DNA from: Chrysemys picta bellii
Taxonomy: Eukaryota > Chordata > Testudines > Emydidae
Length of the DNA: 64,000 nt
NCBI RefSeq assembly: GCF_011386835.1
Contig: NC_088795.1
Location: 13,125,441 to 13,189,440, forward strand
Direction of reading: 5' to 3'
Position numbers and translations under genes: made by a program. The notes under the pieces were generated by a model, which was not told the origin of the DNA, searched no databases, and saw only the letters and a list, made by a program, of their open reading frames with translations. Below, piece after piece: positions 47,823 through 58,764 of this stretch (its first letter is position 1; every line of letters starts with the position of its first letter).

Positions 47823-48158
47823 TCACTCCACCCCGTGAGCTGCCAGGTGGATGGAATGAGGCAGGGTTTGAACCAGACTGTCGCAGCATGCAGGATCATA
47901 GGCATGCACAGAGGCCACTGTCCGGGAGTTTTGCAGGCAATTGAGAAAAAAATTCTTGGCAAATACAACCCATGTTGAGACCTCTGAATGTTGATCTACG
48001 CAGACCAGTAATCGCTGACTGGCTCGTGTTTGTGGAACAAGGGTAACGAGTTGTGTAGGCACTTGCATCTCTGTATTCAAATACCCATTGTAATAGACTC
48101 CCATAGGCTGCACAACTTGCCACTTGGTTGCACTATGTTTATGTAGAATGAGGAGCAC
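47823..48158 (-). other. Uncharacterised open stretch, possible fossil gene or element
   Basis: A 111-codon minus-strand frame in a locally CpG-richer island within AT-rich DNA. It contains protein-like phrases (MGVYYNGYLNTEMQVPTQLV and HAYDPACCDSLVQTLPHSIH). Past the stop at 47823 the translation remains plausible in a neighbouring frame. I do not recognise a domain. It may be a degenerate mobile-element or retrocopy exon, or a chance opening; no splice sites or termini were established. Confidence 0.25.
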
Positions 48159-48709
48159 GTAGATGAAAAGTAAGAGGGTTAGACATCAAGGCTGGTGGCC
48201 AGAAATACGGTGCTAGGAGAGGGGTATAGATAACACAAACCCGTTATTACAGCTGTGTGTTTTAGAATAATCACATGCATATTCACTCAGTTGAACACAC
48301 CACATACGCTGGATCTGCTGTACAGATTATGTGGCAGGGCTCCTGTGTGCTAGTCAAAATCAGGCACTTAATGTGGGAAACAGAAGGTGAGTTAATGCAC
48401 AGCTCATACAGGGTGATATTCCCCCTGCGAAGAGGGTCAGTACAAAGAATATTATCCCACTTAAAACCTATTATGAGGCCTTAAGTGTTACATAGGCCTC
48501 ATGCTGTACCCCTGCATAAGGGGTGACTTTCACGCTACAAACACACCCTGGTTTTGCACACATACCCCAACCCTCTGAAGTAAATGAGGTCAGCCCCCTT
48601 ATGGTCATCCCTAACACTGCAGCCTCTTATTCAGGAACCAGAATACTTGCACCATGCTTTATCTGTGATGTTTGGCATGCAGGGTGCTGCATACATAATA
48701 TTCAAACAG
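48159..48709. other. Non-coding DNA
   Basis: Nothing is recognised here. Confidence 0.4.
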
Positions 48710-48785
48710 TCATAAAATCATAGGGTTAGAAGAGACTGCAAGGGTAATCTAGTCTATCCCCACTGAACAGTGTGAAATTCCATGT
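48710..48785 (-). mobile_element. Short CR1-like 3' terminus
   Basis: CATAAAATCATAGGGTTAGA then AGAGACTGCAAGGGTAATCT and AGTCTATCCCC match the terminal repeat region of CR1-type LINEs, read on the minus strand. Confidence 0.65.
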
Positions 48786-49740
48786 CCTCGCTAGACACCT
48801 GGAGGGTTGTAAATGATAGGGCATCAGTTTCTACTGACTCCAGTGGTAATACTTACAATTTACACATAGAGGATAGAGTTTATGCCAGTATATAATCTGT
48901 TTCTTGAATTTGGCCCAGTGGCTATTATCATTTTACAATATACTCTATTTTTGGGATGGGAATAGTAAATTTTGTTGTCCTTTCTTATTTGTATACCACA
49001 CAAAATTTGCTTTGATACATCAGCATCTCTGGCACTGATTTGCTTGGTCTCTATTCCAGCTTATTCTTAGAATAAGTTTTTATGTGCTGTATTCATTTAT
49101 TTTAATGATTAGATTGTGTTAATTGAACTATTGATTTGGCACGTTTCCAAATAAACCATCTTATTATAAGAACAATTTTATGAAATGCAACTATTATGCA
49201 AAGTGATCCCATGCCTCTTCAATTACCTTAACTTTCCCCGATTTTTATTTCTTGTAAAATAGTTTACAACTTTAATTTTCATGTCCCACATTTTTCTCCA
49301 GTGTTGAAGTGCAATTTTGTGTTTTGTGATTAAATCACCACCCCATAAATCTTGTACTGTTGTAAAATAATAGGTCTACTATGTTTCTTGATTTAATGAT
49401 CTGTTAGATTAATAGTATCTTTAAAAACAATTAAGCATAGGACATGCAGTGTAATATTTTCATTTTTAAAGTATTGGGAAAGAGAAAATATATGCATTTC
49501 ATTTACAATGTGCTTCCATTAGTAGTGTTTAGTAATCCTTGTCTGACCTCTTAGCTGAAATCCCTTTTTGTATTGCTGCAGTAAACCTATTAAAAGAGTA
49601 ATTTGGAGGTGGGGGCGGAGGGGAGGAAAGCTACATTATGCAGTTTTGGAAATAGTAATAAAGAAGCCTAAAGATGCTTGGAAAGCAAATTAGAATTCAA
49701 TGTTAAATATGGTATTGCAAAAAGGCAATTGCAATATCGA
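48786..49740. other. AT-rich non-coding DNA
   Basis: Nothing is recognised here. Confidence 0.4.
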
Positions 49741-50268
49741 ACTGCATAAGCATGAGCAGAATTGCCATGTCAAGGAGCAGAGTGGTTGTCTCTCTGTATT
49801 GATTTTAATGGCAGCAAGATAAGGTCCTATATGTTAAAAGTAACCAGACCTGGAATATTTTGTTCAGTTCTGGGCACCTCTTTATCAGGAAAAACATTGA
49901 CAAATTGCCAAGGGTGGGGGAGGGGAATCAATCAGAGGTTGGAGGGATTGTCGGAAGGGAAAATTAAGAGGTGTGTATTTAGTGTATTTAATGACAGGAA
50001 TTATTTAAACTGGAGGAATAACTAGGAAAAAAGAGTGAAATTAAAAAGGGAAAATTAGGGGCTGAATATCAGAAAAACTTCCCGACTCTGCGATCTGCTA
50101 GGCTTGAAATAGTCTTGCTAAGAAAGTGATATCATCTTCCCAACTAGAGACCTTTAAAACTACAGTGGATACTAAATAATGTTTTGTAGGTAACAGTTGT
50201 GCATGCGCAGGGAGATGGACTCCATAAGCTGGTAAGTCCTTTCCAATTCTAACTCCTATGATTTCATG
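49741..50268 (+). mobile_element. CR1/L3-like LINE fragment, 3' end
   Basis: GGAATATTTTGTTCAGTTCT then GGGCACCTC is the DNA of the WNPYFVQFWAP-like block of CR1-type ORF2. The end reads CCTTTCCAATTCTAACTCC then TATGATT, the usual 3' terminus. Frames are disrupted in between. Orientation is opposite to most CR1 copies in the window. Confidence 0.7.
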
Positions 50269-50387
50269 ATAACAAAGGATATTTTGGTAGTTTATAATGT
50301 GTTATTAATACTGAGCTTAAATAAGCTTGCCTATTTGTTGGCCAAAAATACCATACAATATTGAGGCTGAAAACAAAGTAATCAACT

Positions 50388-50990
50388 ACACATCTACCCG
50401 GATATAACACGGGTTCGCATACAACGCGGTAAAGCAACGCTCCCATGGATCAGTGTGTCAGCTCCTAGCCGGGGTGCTCCGCTTCCCACCACTGGTGAGT
50501 GCGGGGAGGTTGGGGAAAGGACGCCCCGCCATACTCGCCTGTGGCGGGAAGCGGAGCGCCGCGGCTGGGAGCTGGCGGAGTGGAGTGAGCTGGGGCCGGG
50601 CTGCTCCGCTTCCTGCTGCCGGTGAGTGCAGGACCTTTCCCCAACCCCCCCGGCCAGTGACATGGCTGGGGCAGGAAAGCAGAGCGGGCTGGGGCTGCGT
50701 CGCTCTGCTTCCTGCTGCAGGTGATTGCGAAGGGCGTCCTTTCCCCAATCTCTCCACACTCACTGGCAGCGCTGGAAGCAGAGCGCCATGGCTGGGAGCT
50801 GGCGGAGTGGAGTGGGCTGGGGCCGGGCTGCTCCGCTTCCTGCCGCTGCTGGTGAGTGCGCGACACGGCTGCGGCCGGGGCAAGGAAAGCGGAGTGGGCT
50901 AGGGCCGCGTCGCTCCGCTTCCCGCCGCAGGTGAGTGCCGGGGGCGTCCTTTCCCAAATCTCCCCGCACTCACCGGCCCCGAAGACGGTG
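50388..50990. repeat. MITE end followed by GC-rich tandem repeats
   Basis: The left end (CTACCCGGATATAACACGGG, then CAACGCGGTAAAGC) is a repeat terminus I associate with a turtle DNA element. The GC-rich part has direct repeats: a block from 50554 (GAGCGCCGCGGCTGGGAGCT) recurs at 50781 (GAGCGCCATGGCTGGGAGCT), period about 227 bases, with a half-unit around CTCCGCTTCCTGCTGC. Frames of 69-149 codons open on both strands in this stretch because of the composition and repeat; they are not counted as genes. Confidence 0.55.
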
Positions 50991-51075
50991 CCCCAAAGAG
51001 CTTACGATCTATCTTTTCATTTCATGTGTTTACAGTGCTTAGCACAAGGAGGCCCCAGTCTGTGATTAGACATGA
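50991..51075 (+). repeat. MIR/L2-type 3' tail fragment
   Basis: GTGCCCCAAAGAGCTTACGA then ACAGTGCTTAGCACAAGGAG match the conserved tail of MIR-like SINEs. Confidence 0.5.
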
Positions 51076-51423
51076 AAAAATTATCTCTGGTGTTTTTGAG
51101 CTATATACTGCATGGTGTATAAGCTGACACTTTTTATCTTAATGGAAAGTCTGCTTTAAAGGTATAACTTCTAGACCTTGCATTCAAAGGAATCTTTGTT
51201 TTTGTTAATTAAACAAGCTTCCAGCAGACTGAAAAGTTGACCAAGTGTGTTTAGTGAGCTTAGCCAGTAAATGCATTAATATAACACCTAGCTCTATAGT
51301 ACCCTCTTATGGTAAAGCCTATATGACAGAGAACAGAGGGACCAAGAGAGCTGTGGAGACCACCCTTGAAGGGGAACTGCAGTCCCCAAACATGTGAATT
51401 CCAAGGATTAGGCTCAAAACTTA
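51076..51423. other. Non-coding DNA
   Basis: Nothing is recognised here. Confidence 0.4.
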
Positions 51424-51602
51424 AGATATGTCTACACAGCGCAAAAACCAACCAACCAACCAACCCTGTGGCAGTGAGTGTCAGAGCCTGGGTCAACTGA
51501 CTTGGGTTCATAGGGCTTGCACTGCAGGGGTAAAAACAGCTGTGCAGACATTCAGTCTTGGATTGGAGGCCAGCCTCCGAGACTGTGTGTGTGTACCCTT
51601 AG
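51424..51602. repeat. Harbinger-type MITE fragment
   Basis: It begins GATATGTCTACACAGCGC and includes an (AACC)5 tract at about 51446-51466, GGGTCAACTGACTTGGGTTC, and near its end TGTGCAGACATTC. Terminal core as in the other TATGTCTACAC elements. Confidence 0.5.
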
Positions 51603-51720
51603 AGGCTGCACTTCTGTGGGCTCTCCCGCTCCTTAAATAACAGCATGGTTCCTAGATAAGCCTCAGCCCTATGGAGTTACCACAGAGGTGGTCTGAGGGT
51701 TCCTTGGAATTGAGGGAGTA

Positions 51721-52124
51721 CAGTAGAACCTCAGAGTTATGAACATCTTGGGAATTGAAGTTGTTCGGAACTCTGAAATGTTCGGAACGCTGAACAAAAC
51801 GCTATGGTGCTTCTTTCAAAAGTTTACAACTGAACATTGACTCAATACAGCTTTGAAACTTTACTATGCAGAAGAAAAATGCTGCTTTTAACTATCTTAA
51901 ATGAAAAATACAGACAGTGTCTTTTTTTTAAACTTGTCCTTTATTTTTTTAGTAGTTTAACACAGAACTGTTCATTCTCTCTGTCTGTATATATATAAAT
52001 TAATACAAATTAATTTATTTTTTTGTTTCTGTTGCTGCCGGACTGTGTACTTCCGTTCCAAATGAGGGGTGTGATTGGCTGGTGAGTTTGTAACTCTTGT
52101 GTTCATAACTCTGAGGTTCTACCA
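51721..52124. mobile_element. TA-flanked non-autonomous DNA transposon (404 bases)
   Basis: The left end CAGTAGAACCTCAGAGTTAT then GAACA matches the reverse complement of the right end over 25 bases apart from the first two. TA flanks both sides (51719-51720 and 52125-52126). The termini resemble pogo/Tigger-type (Tc1/mariner) elements; no transposase is encoded. Confidence 0.8.
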
Positions 52125-52126
52125 TA

Positions 52127-53566
52127 TGTTGTTGAGGAGCCTGTCTCCTTGCCCGGGGCAGAGTTAAGGGTCATGCCATTTTGCGCTGGATGTAAGTAAA
52201 TCAGAGCAGAATTTGACACTGAACTTTCCTTTGGTCCGCCCTGTTTCATAGGGAAAGGAAGTGTAACACCCTAAGTTATAAATGATCGAAGGGAATTAGA
52301 CATTAAGGCCCTGATTCAACAGCAACAACAAAAAGCCGCAGTTTTGGAAGGGATAAAAACCCTCTTGCTTCAGACCACAAATCAACCTCTAACTAATGAA
52401 AAATGTGCTGTTCGAGGGGAAATTATTCCATGACCGCCCTTTTGCAGGGTGTCTTGCACCTTTCTCTGCCAGCTTCTATTGGACCCTGCTAAAGAAGAAT
52501 ACTGGATTAGATGGACCAGTGGCTTGATCTGCTATGGCAATTCCTGTGCAATAGGAAACCAACCACCTTCTGTAATCGCAAAGCATCTCCCATTTCCAAA
52601 CCTGACATCCAACAAGAGAACCATAGTCTTAAATATTTGTCCTTATTTCTAATGGCCTGTTTTAATAGGATAACTACATCTAAGAGCATTGGAATCATTT
52701 GCTTTTCAAATTGACCAATCCTGACAGAACAAGCATAGGGTCAGAATGTCAAAGAACGGAGCAGTGCTCCAAAGATCTAATCTGTGATAAAGGGAAATCT
52801 GATTTCTAAATAAATATTTCACAGGAACCGTCACTGAAGAATTAATATTTACTGAACAACAACAATACGTGCATATGTCATCTCTGAAAGGTACCAGGTA
52901 AGAAATACTATATGGTTGCTTTAAAGTACAGATCTACTCATATGGACTGTAGTCCAGTTCATTTTGTGGTTGTCTGGAAAAAAATTAATGTGTAGAAATC
53001 TGTATTAAATGTGGGTTTAAGTAAAGGGGCCAAAGATCTCCCTCTTGTTGCAAAAGGGGCAAGTGCTGGGAGACGCTGTGAACCATACCAACCATATGCC
53101 CACGCTCACAGCTCTATTGAGGAGCTGCCAGTTGATCTCTCTGTATCATAATGCATATGCACAAGGAGGCTGAATTAAGGTTGCGTGGATGTACTCGGAT
53201 TTAGAGAGGAAAATATACAGAAAATTTGGCCACACTACTTGTCCCAACATCTGTATGAATGGTAGAGCAGAGGTAATTGTGTAATATATAATTGTATTGA
53301 ATCAGTATGTATAGACTATAATTGGCTGCTGTTGTATTTGTTTTGTATGAATGACAGTATGCAGAAACAAATTGTATTGCAGCAGTATAAAGTCTGTGTA
53401 TCTTAAATTATTTGTTGGCCCACAAAGGTATCACATTGTTTACTATTTTTTCTTTGAAAAGAAGTAATACCGTTTTGGGGGGGGGGGGGGGGGAAGGTTG
53501 TGTGCATGCCTGTTTATTGTGTGTAACTTCTAGACTAATACGTAGCCTTACGTCAACAGGCAGCTT
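52127..53566. other. Non-coding DNA, poly-G run at 53477-53493
   Basis: Contains a 17-base G run. The 21 bases at 52906-52926 recur exactly inside the CR1 copy at 53802-53822. Nothing else is recognised. Confidence 0.45.
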
Positions 53567-54690
53567 TCATAGAATCACAGAATATCCGGGTTGGAAGGGA
53601 CCTCAGGAGGTCATCTAGTCCAACCCCCTGCTCAAAACAGGACCAGTCCCCAACTAAATCATCCCATCCAGGGCTTTGTCAAGCTTGACCTTAAAAACCT
53701 CTAAGGAAGGAGATATACCTAGGGAGGTGGTGGACCCATTCCAGTGCTTCACCACCCTCCTAGTGAAAAAGTTTTTCCTAATATCCAACCTAGACCTCCC
53801 TTACTATATGGTTGCTTTAAAGATCATTTGAGATCATTACTCCTTATTCTGTCACCTGATACCACTGAGAACAGTCTAGATCTATCCTCTTTGGAACCCC
53901 CTTTCAGGTAGTTGAAAGCAGCTATCAAATCCCCCTTCATTCTTCTCTTCTGCAGACTAAACAATACCAGTTCCCTCAGCCTCTCCTCATAACTCATGTG
54001 CTCCAGCCCCCTAATAATTTTTGTTGCCCTCCGCTGGACTCTTTCCAATTTTTCCACATCCTTCTTGTAGTGTGGAGCCCAAAACTGGACACAGTACTCC
54101 AGATGAGAACTCACCAATGCTGAATAGGGCTATTTATGTAGCCCAAAATGCCGTTAGCCTTCTTGGCAACAAGGGCACACTGACTCATATCCAGCTTCTC
54201 GTTCACCGTAACACCTAGGTCCTTTTTGCAGAACTGCTGCCTAGCCACTCAGTCCCTAGTTTGTAGCAGTGCATGGGATTCTTCCGTCCTAAGTGCAGGA
54301 CTCTGAACTTGTCCTTGTTGAACCTCATCAGATATCTTTTGGCCCAATCCTCTAATTTCTCTAGGTCCCTCTGCATCCTATCTCTACAACCTCCAACATA
54401 TCTACCACTCCTCCCAGTTTAGTGTCATCTGCAAACTTGCTGAGGGTGCAATCCACGCCATCCTCTAGATCAGTAATGAAGATATTGAACAAAACCGGCA
54501 CCAGGACCGACCCTTGGGGCACTACGCTTGATACCGGCTGCCAACTAGACATGGAGCCATTGATCATTACCTGTTGAGCCCGATGATCTAGCCAGCTTTT
54601 CTATCCACCTTATAGTCCATTCATCAAGCCCATACTTCTTTAACTTGCTGGCAAGAATACTGTGGGAGACCGTATCAAAAGCTTTGCATA
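53567..54690 (-). mobile_element. CR1 LINE fragment with reverse-transcriptase remnants
   Basis: About 1.1 kb, minus strand, with the 3' end at 53567 (TAGAATCACAGAATATCCGG). Translation from 54567 shows [16 protein letters not shown] then FADDTKLGG, the FADD motif of the CR1 reverse transcriptase active site. Translation from 54117 shows [20 protein letters not shown] and then [16 protein letters not shown], the ORF2 C-terminus. Frameshifts separate these blocks. The copy is truncated upstream of 54690 and is not functional. An internal 21-base oddity at 53802-53822 is listed under findings. Confidence 0.92.
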
Positions 54691-56559
54691 TACACACAGA
54701 CTAATGTATTATTGTAATACATGTAGCTCATGCAATGTATTATATTATCCTAATACAATAATCTTTATATATTTGAATGATACAAAAACAGGGTGAAAAT
54801 TGGGGGGGGGGGGGGAAAGACACCTTTTGTAAAACCCAGGATTTTTTCAGTAAAAATCGGCTTAACCTGAAAATGAAGGGGCTTAAGCATAGATAATAGT
54901 CCTAGAATATCTTAACTGCTGGTGTTAAAGCAGCTTGGATTGAGCAGAACTGAAGTTGCAACCAACATTTCATTTTTAAAGTAAATGTGATGGTTTAATA
55001 GAGTTAGGCCCCATCTTGCAGGAGTTCACCTGCATGATACTTGTTAGACTTACCATGGTTGCAATCTAGCCATGAGCTCCATGCGCTGACTTCATTGGGT
55101 CTCCAAACAGGCATGAGGATCTGCCTGCATGGAGCTCATTGCTAAATCAAGGCCAGTAGTAAGCAGTTATAGTTTGTATCATTAAACATATTAAGTCCTG
55201 TTTACTGTTTATACCAAAGAATATAACACACCAAAGTAAATAGATGATAAACAAAAACCCAGCCCATTCTCTGAGCATATACTCCTGAAAGGTAGTAAAA
55301 AAAAAAAAAATCTGGTTGAATTATTTAATTCAAAATATGTTTTCAACAAAGATGTCTTATCTCAAAACTGAAAATACAGAAATTTCCATTAATTTTATCT
55401 GGTTTTCACCAAAACCTCCAAATACTGAAAAACTGAAAATTTTTGTCCAAAAGTGTTTCTCAGCCTAATGTTTTTGTTTTGTTTTCAGCAATCCCTCTCC
55501 CTCCCCACCACCACTTTTTGAGTTATGGGGGATTCATCGAACACCCAAACATTTTTCAAGAAAAATTTTGATTGCAAAAAACCCAACTAATTTTAATCAA
55601 AACTTTTCATAGAAATAAAGAAAAATGTTGACCAGCTCTATTAAAGACATGTCAGTCTTTCCCTCTTCTGTGCAGGATCAAGAAATGGTGATAAGATGCC
55701 TTGGTGGTGTGTTTATACACACAATGTTTAAAATGCAGAAGGTGGGTGAGCAGGTTGAATAGTCCTGACTCTTGTGAAATTCATCTCTCTCTGTGACTAT
55801 TGATGTGGGGGGAGACTTCTATCCCTGTCTCTCATTACGTCTGTGGAGTAAATCATTTTGCTTTTGAGATGCACCTGGTTGCATAAATGATCAATCAGTG
55901 TGTTGGTGTTGTATGGGGCAAGTGCAAGGCATTTTCCAGGCAACTATAAAGGTCAAGCGTACTGAACATAACAGCGATTGTTGCGAGAGGGTCTACCACT
56001 CTAAGGCCCCAATACTGTGTAGGTGGACCCTTGTACCCACCAGCCTGGGAGCTAGACTGTGATCCTGCAAAGATGCCTAACTTTGCAGACTGTGAGTTCA
56101 GTAGAATTCACCTTCCATAAGACTCACAATACAGTAGAATTCCATTGACTTCAACAAGACTACCTACTGTGCATAAAGTTAAGCCGGGGTGTAGATCTTT
56201 GCAGGGTCTGGGCCCTCGCAGGGCAACCAAAAACAAACCAAAAAAGGCAATGAAAGGGCATCAGAGCACGGACGAGGCTGGGGATCTATGATCAACAGGC
56301 TGAAAGCTGTTTGCTTTGTAGATTTATCACTTTAAACTAAGTAAGGAAAGGATTTAAGAAGTGCCAGAACAATACCAATAAAAATATCCCCTAGGGTTAA
56401 AAGTGACAGACCAATTCAATAAAATAACTGTTTACGCAGGTTTAAGTGTCCATGTCATTAAATGCAGAGTAAGGGAGATGCTCTGTTGTTTATCAGTGCA
56501 TACATTTTACTGGTTGCTTTTCAGAAAAATCTCCCTTTTGAGGACTGGTTTGTGATTGC
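54691..56559. other. Non-coding DNA with poly-G and an old palindromic repeat
   Basis: A 14-base G run at 54802-54815. The old repeat at about 55320-55640 (for example CGAACACCCAAACATTTTTC, ending GTTGACCAGCTCTA) relates to 27500-27640. Nothing else is recognised. Confidence 0.4.
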
Positions 56560-57250
56560 TGTAGCCCCCTCGCACGCGGGCAGTGGTGGGTGCAGACCAG
56601 GACCCGGGGCCTGCCCCCAGGAGCAGCTCCGCTCCTCAGGGGGGGCCAAGGGGCAGGCGGGAGGATGCCCGGGCTCCTGCCTGCCCCAGGGAATGCCGGA
56701 GAGCCTGCGGCAGAGCCCGCGCGTGCAGCCCGGGGAGGCGGCCGGCTCGCGCCAGGGGAGCCCCTGACGTCGGTGGCGCGCGCGGCGCGGGGGGAGGAGG
56801 AGGAGCCCAGCCGGGGGCTGCTGCTGCCGGCAGCTTTATTAGCCCCGCAAGGCGCGAGGAGCGGGCAGGGCTCGGCGAGCAACAAGCGGCCGCGCGGCGA
56901 CTCTCCCCCGGCTCCTGTCAGCCCAGCGGCCCCGGCTCTCGCCCGCTCGCCCGCAGGGAGCCGAGACGGGGAGCGGACCCGCGGGCTGCAGGAGCGCTGG
57001 GCTGGCGGTGCGGTCACCTCCCCTCGCCCGGCCCGGGGTGGGAAGGGAGCGGCGCGGGAGACACGCTCCGAGCTCCCGTTCGGGGCAACCCCAAATCCCC
57101 AGCCCAGGGACCCTGCGCGCGCCTTTGGCTTCGCTTCGCTGTGCGGGACCCTGCAGTGTGTGTTCGGGAGGGATCTGGACTCGGGATGGTTCTCCTGTCA
57201 CTGCTGTTAGTAGCAGCCTCGCTGGGAGAGGTTCGGACTTCAGCTGATGA
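56560..57250 (+). promoter_or_regulatory. CpG island promoter of an unidentified gene
   Basis: An abrupt change to very GC- and CpG-rich DNA (for example GTCGGTGGCGCGCGCGGCGC near 56769) over about 0.7 kb, ending at a coding first exon. No convincing TATA box is seen; CpG islands of this type usually initiate transcription at dispersed sites. Long frames on both strands in this interval, up to 251 codons, come from the lack of A/T-rich stop codons. The transcription start is probably between about 56850 and 57150, giving a GC-rich 5' UTR. Confidence 0.75.
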
Positions 57251-57254
57251 ACAA
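57186..57254 (+). CDS. First coding exon of an unidentified secreted or membrane protein
   Basis: ATG at 57186 lies in a strong initiation context (G at -3, G at +4). The 23 codons begin MVLLSLLLVAASLGEV, a hydrophobic signal-peptide-like core, and end in ADEQ directly before the donor CAA|GTAAGT. The exon is phase 0 at its end. The frame is also open upstream to 56583, but the GC-rich composition explains this and the residues there look like low-complexity translation of the island. This is the only host-gene exon I can support with promoter, start and splice site together. I do not recognise the protein; candidates would be receptors, adhesion molecules or secreted factors. Confidence 0.6.
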
Positions 57255-58736
57255 GTAAGTGGCTATATTGGCTCCATAGCTTGGTGCACCCCCTGCCCCA
57301 GACACTCGATGCAGTTATTTCTCCCTCTGCTTTTATAGCAGGGGGGGAGCTTGGTTGGTTTTTATGCATTTACTTGCACGGACCGACTGTTAAAGTGCTT
57401 GATCTTGGAGGGAAGATTGCTGCCACAGAGCTCCCTCCAGTTAAATCGCTGTGCAGCGTACTAGCAAAAACTTCATTTATTTGCACCTACGCCCGCCACC
57501 CCTGGTAACGTTTGGTTGTTTGTATGTAGTTTTTGTTAATGGACTGGCACTGAGTGCACGTGTTACGTTGCTTGATCTCAGCGGAATTATTGCTGCCAAA
57601 GCTAGGCGCGTCCCCCATCATTTAAACAGTTATTAGTCTCTCCAGTGAAGTAATATCAGCAGAGAGAGAGAGAATATTATTACCAACAGCAGCAGAGTTG
57701 CTCTGTTGGTTTTAGCATCTGTCATCGTCCCTCTGTCCCGGGCCATGTGGAATCATGAATGAACCTGGAACCTTGTTCTCTCATCTCCCCCCCTTTCATT
57801 TTGATCCCTTAAGAAATCCATTCAAAGAGGGGTTTTCTTTTCAAGGCGCTTGTAATTGTCTTCTGGTCTCTTTCATGCCAGTGAGGAAACTCGTGGGCTG
57901 CGGAGAGAAATAATTCGGCTTTAGGGGAGAGCGATCCATTATGCACGTGTCAGAAGGAAATTGCTTGCACAATCCTTTTGCTGCAAAGTTTGCTTTGACA
58001 GATCCGGGGAGGTGGTGGGAGCGTTTCCTGGCTTTTCCCTTTTCCGTTGCTGGGCCTGTCTCTCCTCTGCCCTCCTCCCCCTTCTTTTGGCAGAGTTCAG
58101 TATCCTCTCTCCTGTCCCCAGCAAGGTAAACCCCAAACTTGAATGAGTCCTTAGTCTGGCAGCAGCTACCTTGAGTCCCATCCTGCAGCCAGCTGGGAGT
58201 TTTGTCATTGACTGCCGCAGGCTGCTCTGTCTGAATCCTGTGTATGTAGCGCTCCCATCTCTGCATGAGCTGTTCAGCCTGAACCCTAACTGCCTGTGGG
58301 TAGGGAAGGGTAGTTTGCTTTCCTTGGTTTCCCTGGTATCCAAACTGTCAGCATACATGCCCGATTATTCCTTCACACGCCCACTCTTCAGGAATCATAG
58401 CTTTAATTAATTTTAAGGCCTTTCTTTAGCCACTGGAATTATTTTTTGGCACAGTGTCACAAGTTATAGAATGGTTCATTCAGAATTAGGGCTTCTTAGC
58501 TGCTCTATTTATGTTAAACTTATTATGGAGTCTATTCGTACATTGGTGGGGACAGCTGGTTATTCAGTTAGGGAAAAATGCCACCTCAGAAAACCAAAAG
58601 CAGAAACCTACCAACAGTGCAATACAAACCAAGTGATTTTCCACTTTCCAGAAACATACATTTTGCAGTAACACATCACATAATAATTAAACTAACAGTT
58701 TTGTGTGTATGTGTTTTTTTTCCCTCCCCTCTGCAG
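57255..58736 (+). other. Candidate intron 1
   Basis: Begins GTAAGT and ends CTCCCCTCTGCAG with a long pyrimidine tract (TTTTTTTTCCCTCCCCTCTG). Inner frames such as the 141-codon minus-strand one at 57841-58266 have no motifs. The first few hundred bases remain moderately CpG-containing, as is common beside an island. Confidence 0.5.
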
Positions 58737-58764
58737 GCTGGTAAAGAAGGAACAATCCAAATAG
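58737..58764 (+). CDS. Candidate 28-base second exon (micro-exon)
   Basis: Preceded by a strong acceptor (pyrimidine tract then CTGCAG) and followed by donor ATAG|GTAAGC. In the phase set by the first exon it encodes AGKEGTIQI plus one base, giving a short hydrophilic stretch after the signal peptide. It ends in phase 1. Real usage cannot be proven from sequence alone; a chance pair of splice sites is possible. Confidence 0.45.

Noticed and set aside
50394..50969. Up to 149-codon frames on both strands
   Set aside because: They lie in a GC-rich tandem repeat, overlap each other in several frames and have no domain.
56583..57338. 251-codon plus-strand frame through the CpG island
   Set aside because: Low-complexity Gly/Ala/Arg/Pro translation of GC-rich DNA; only its last part (from 57186) has start context and a splice donor, and the frame runs past that donor into intron sequence.
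56493..57369. 174-176 codon minus-strand frames in the CpG island
   Set aside because: Open only because GC-rich DNA lacks stop codons; no motif, and both overlap the better supported plus-strand exon.
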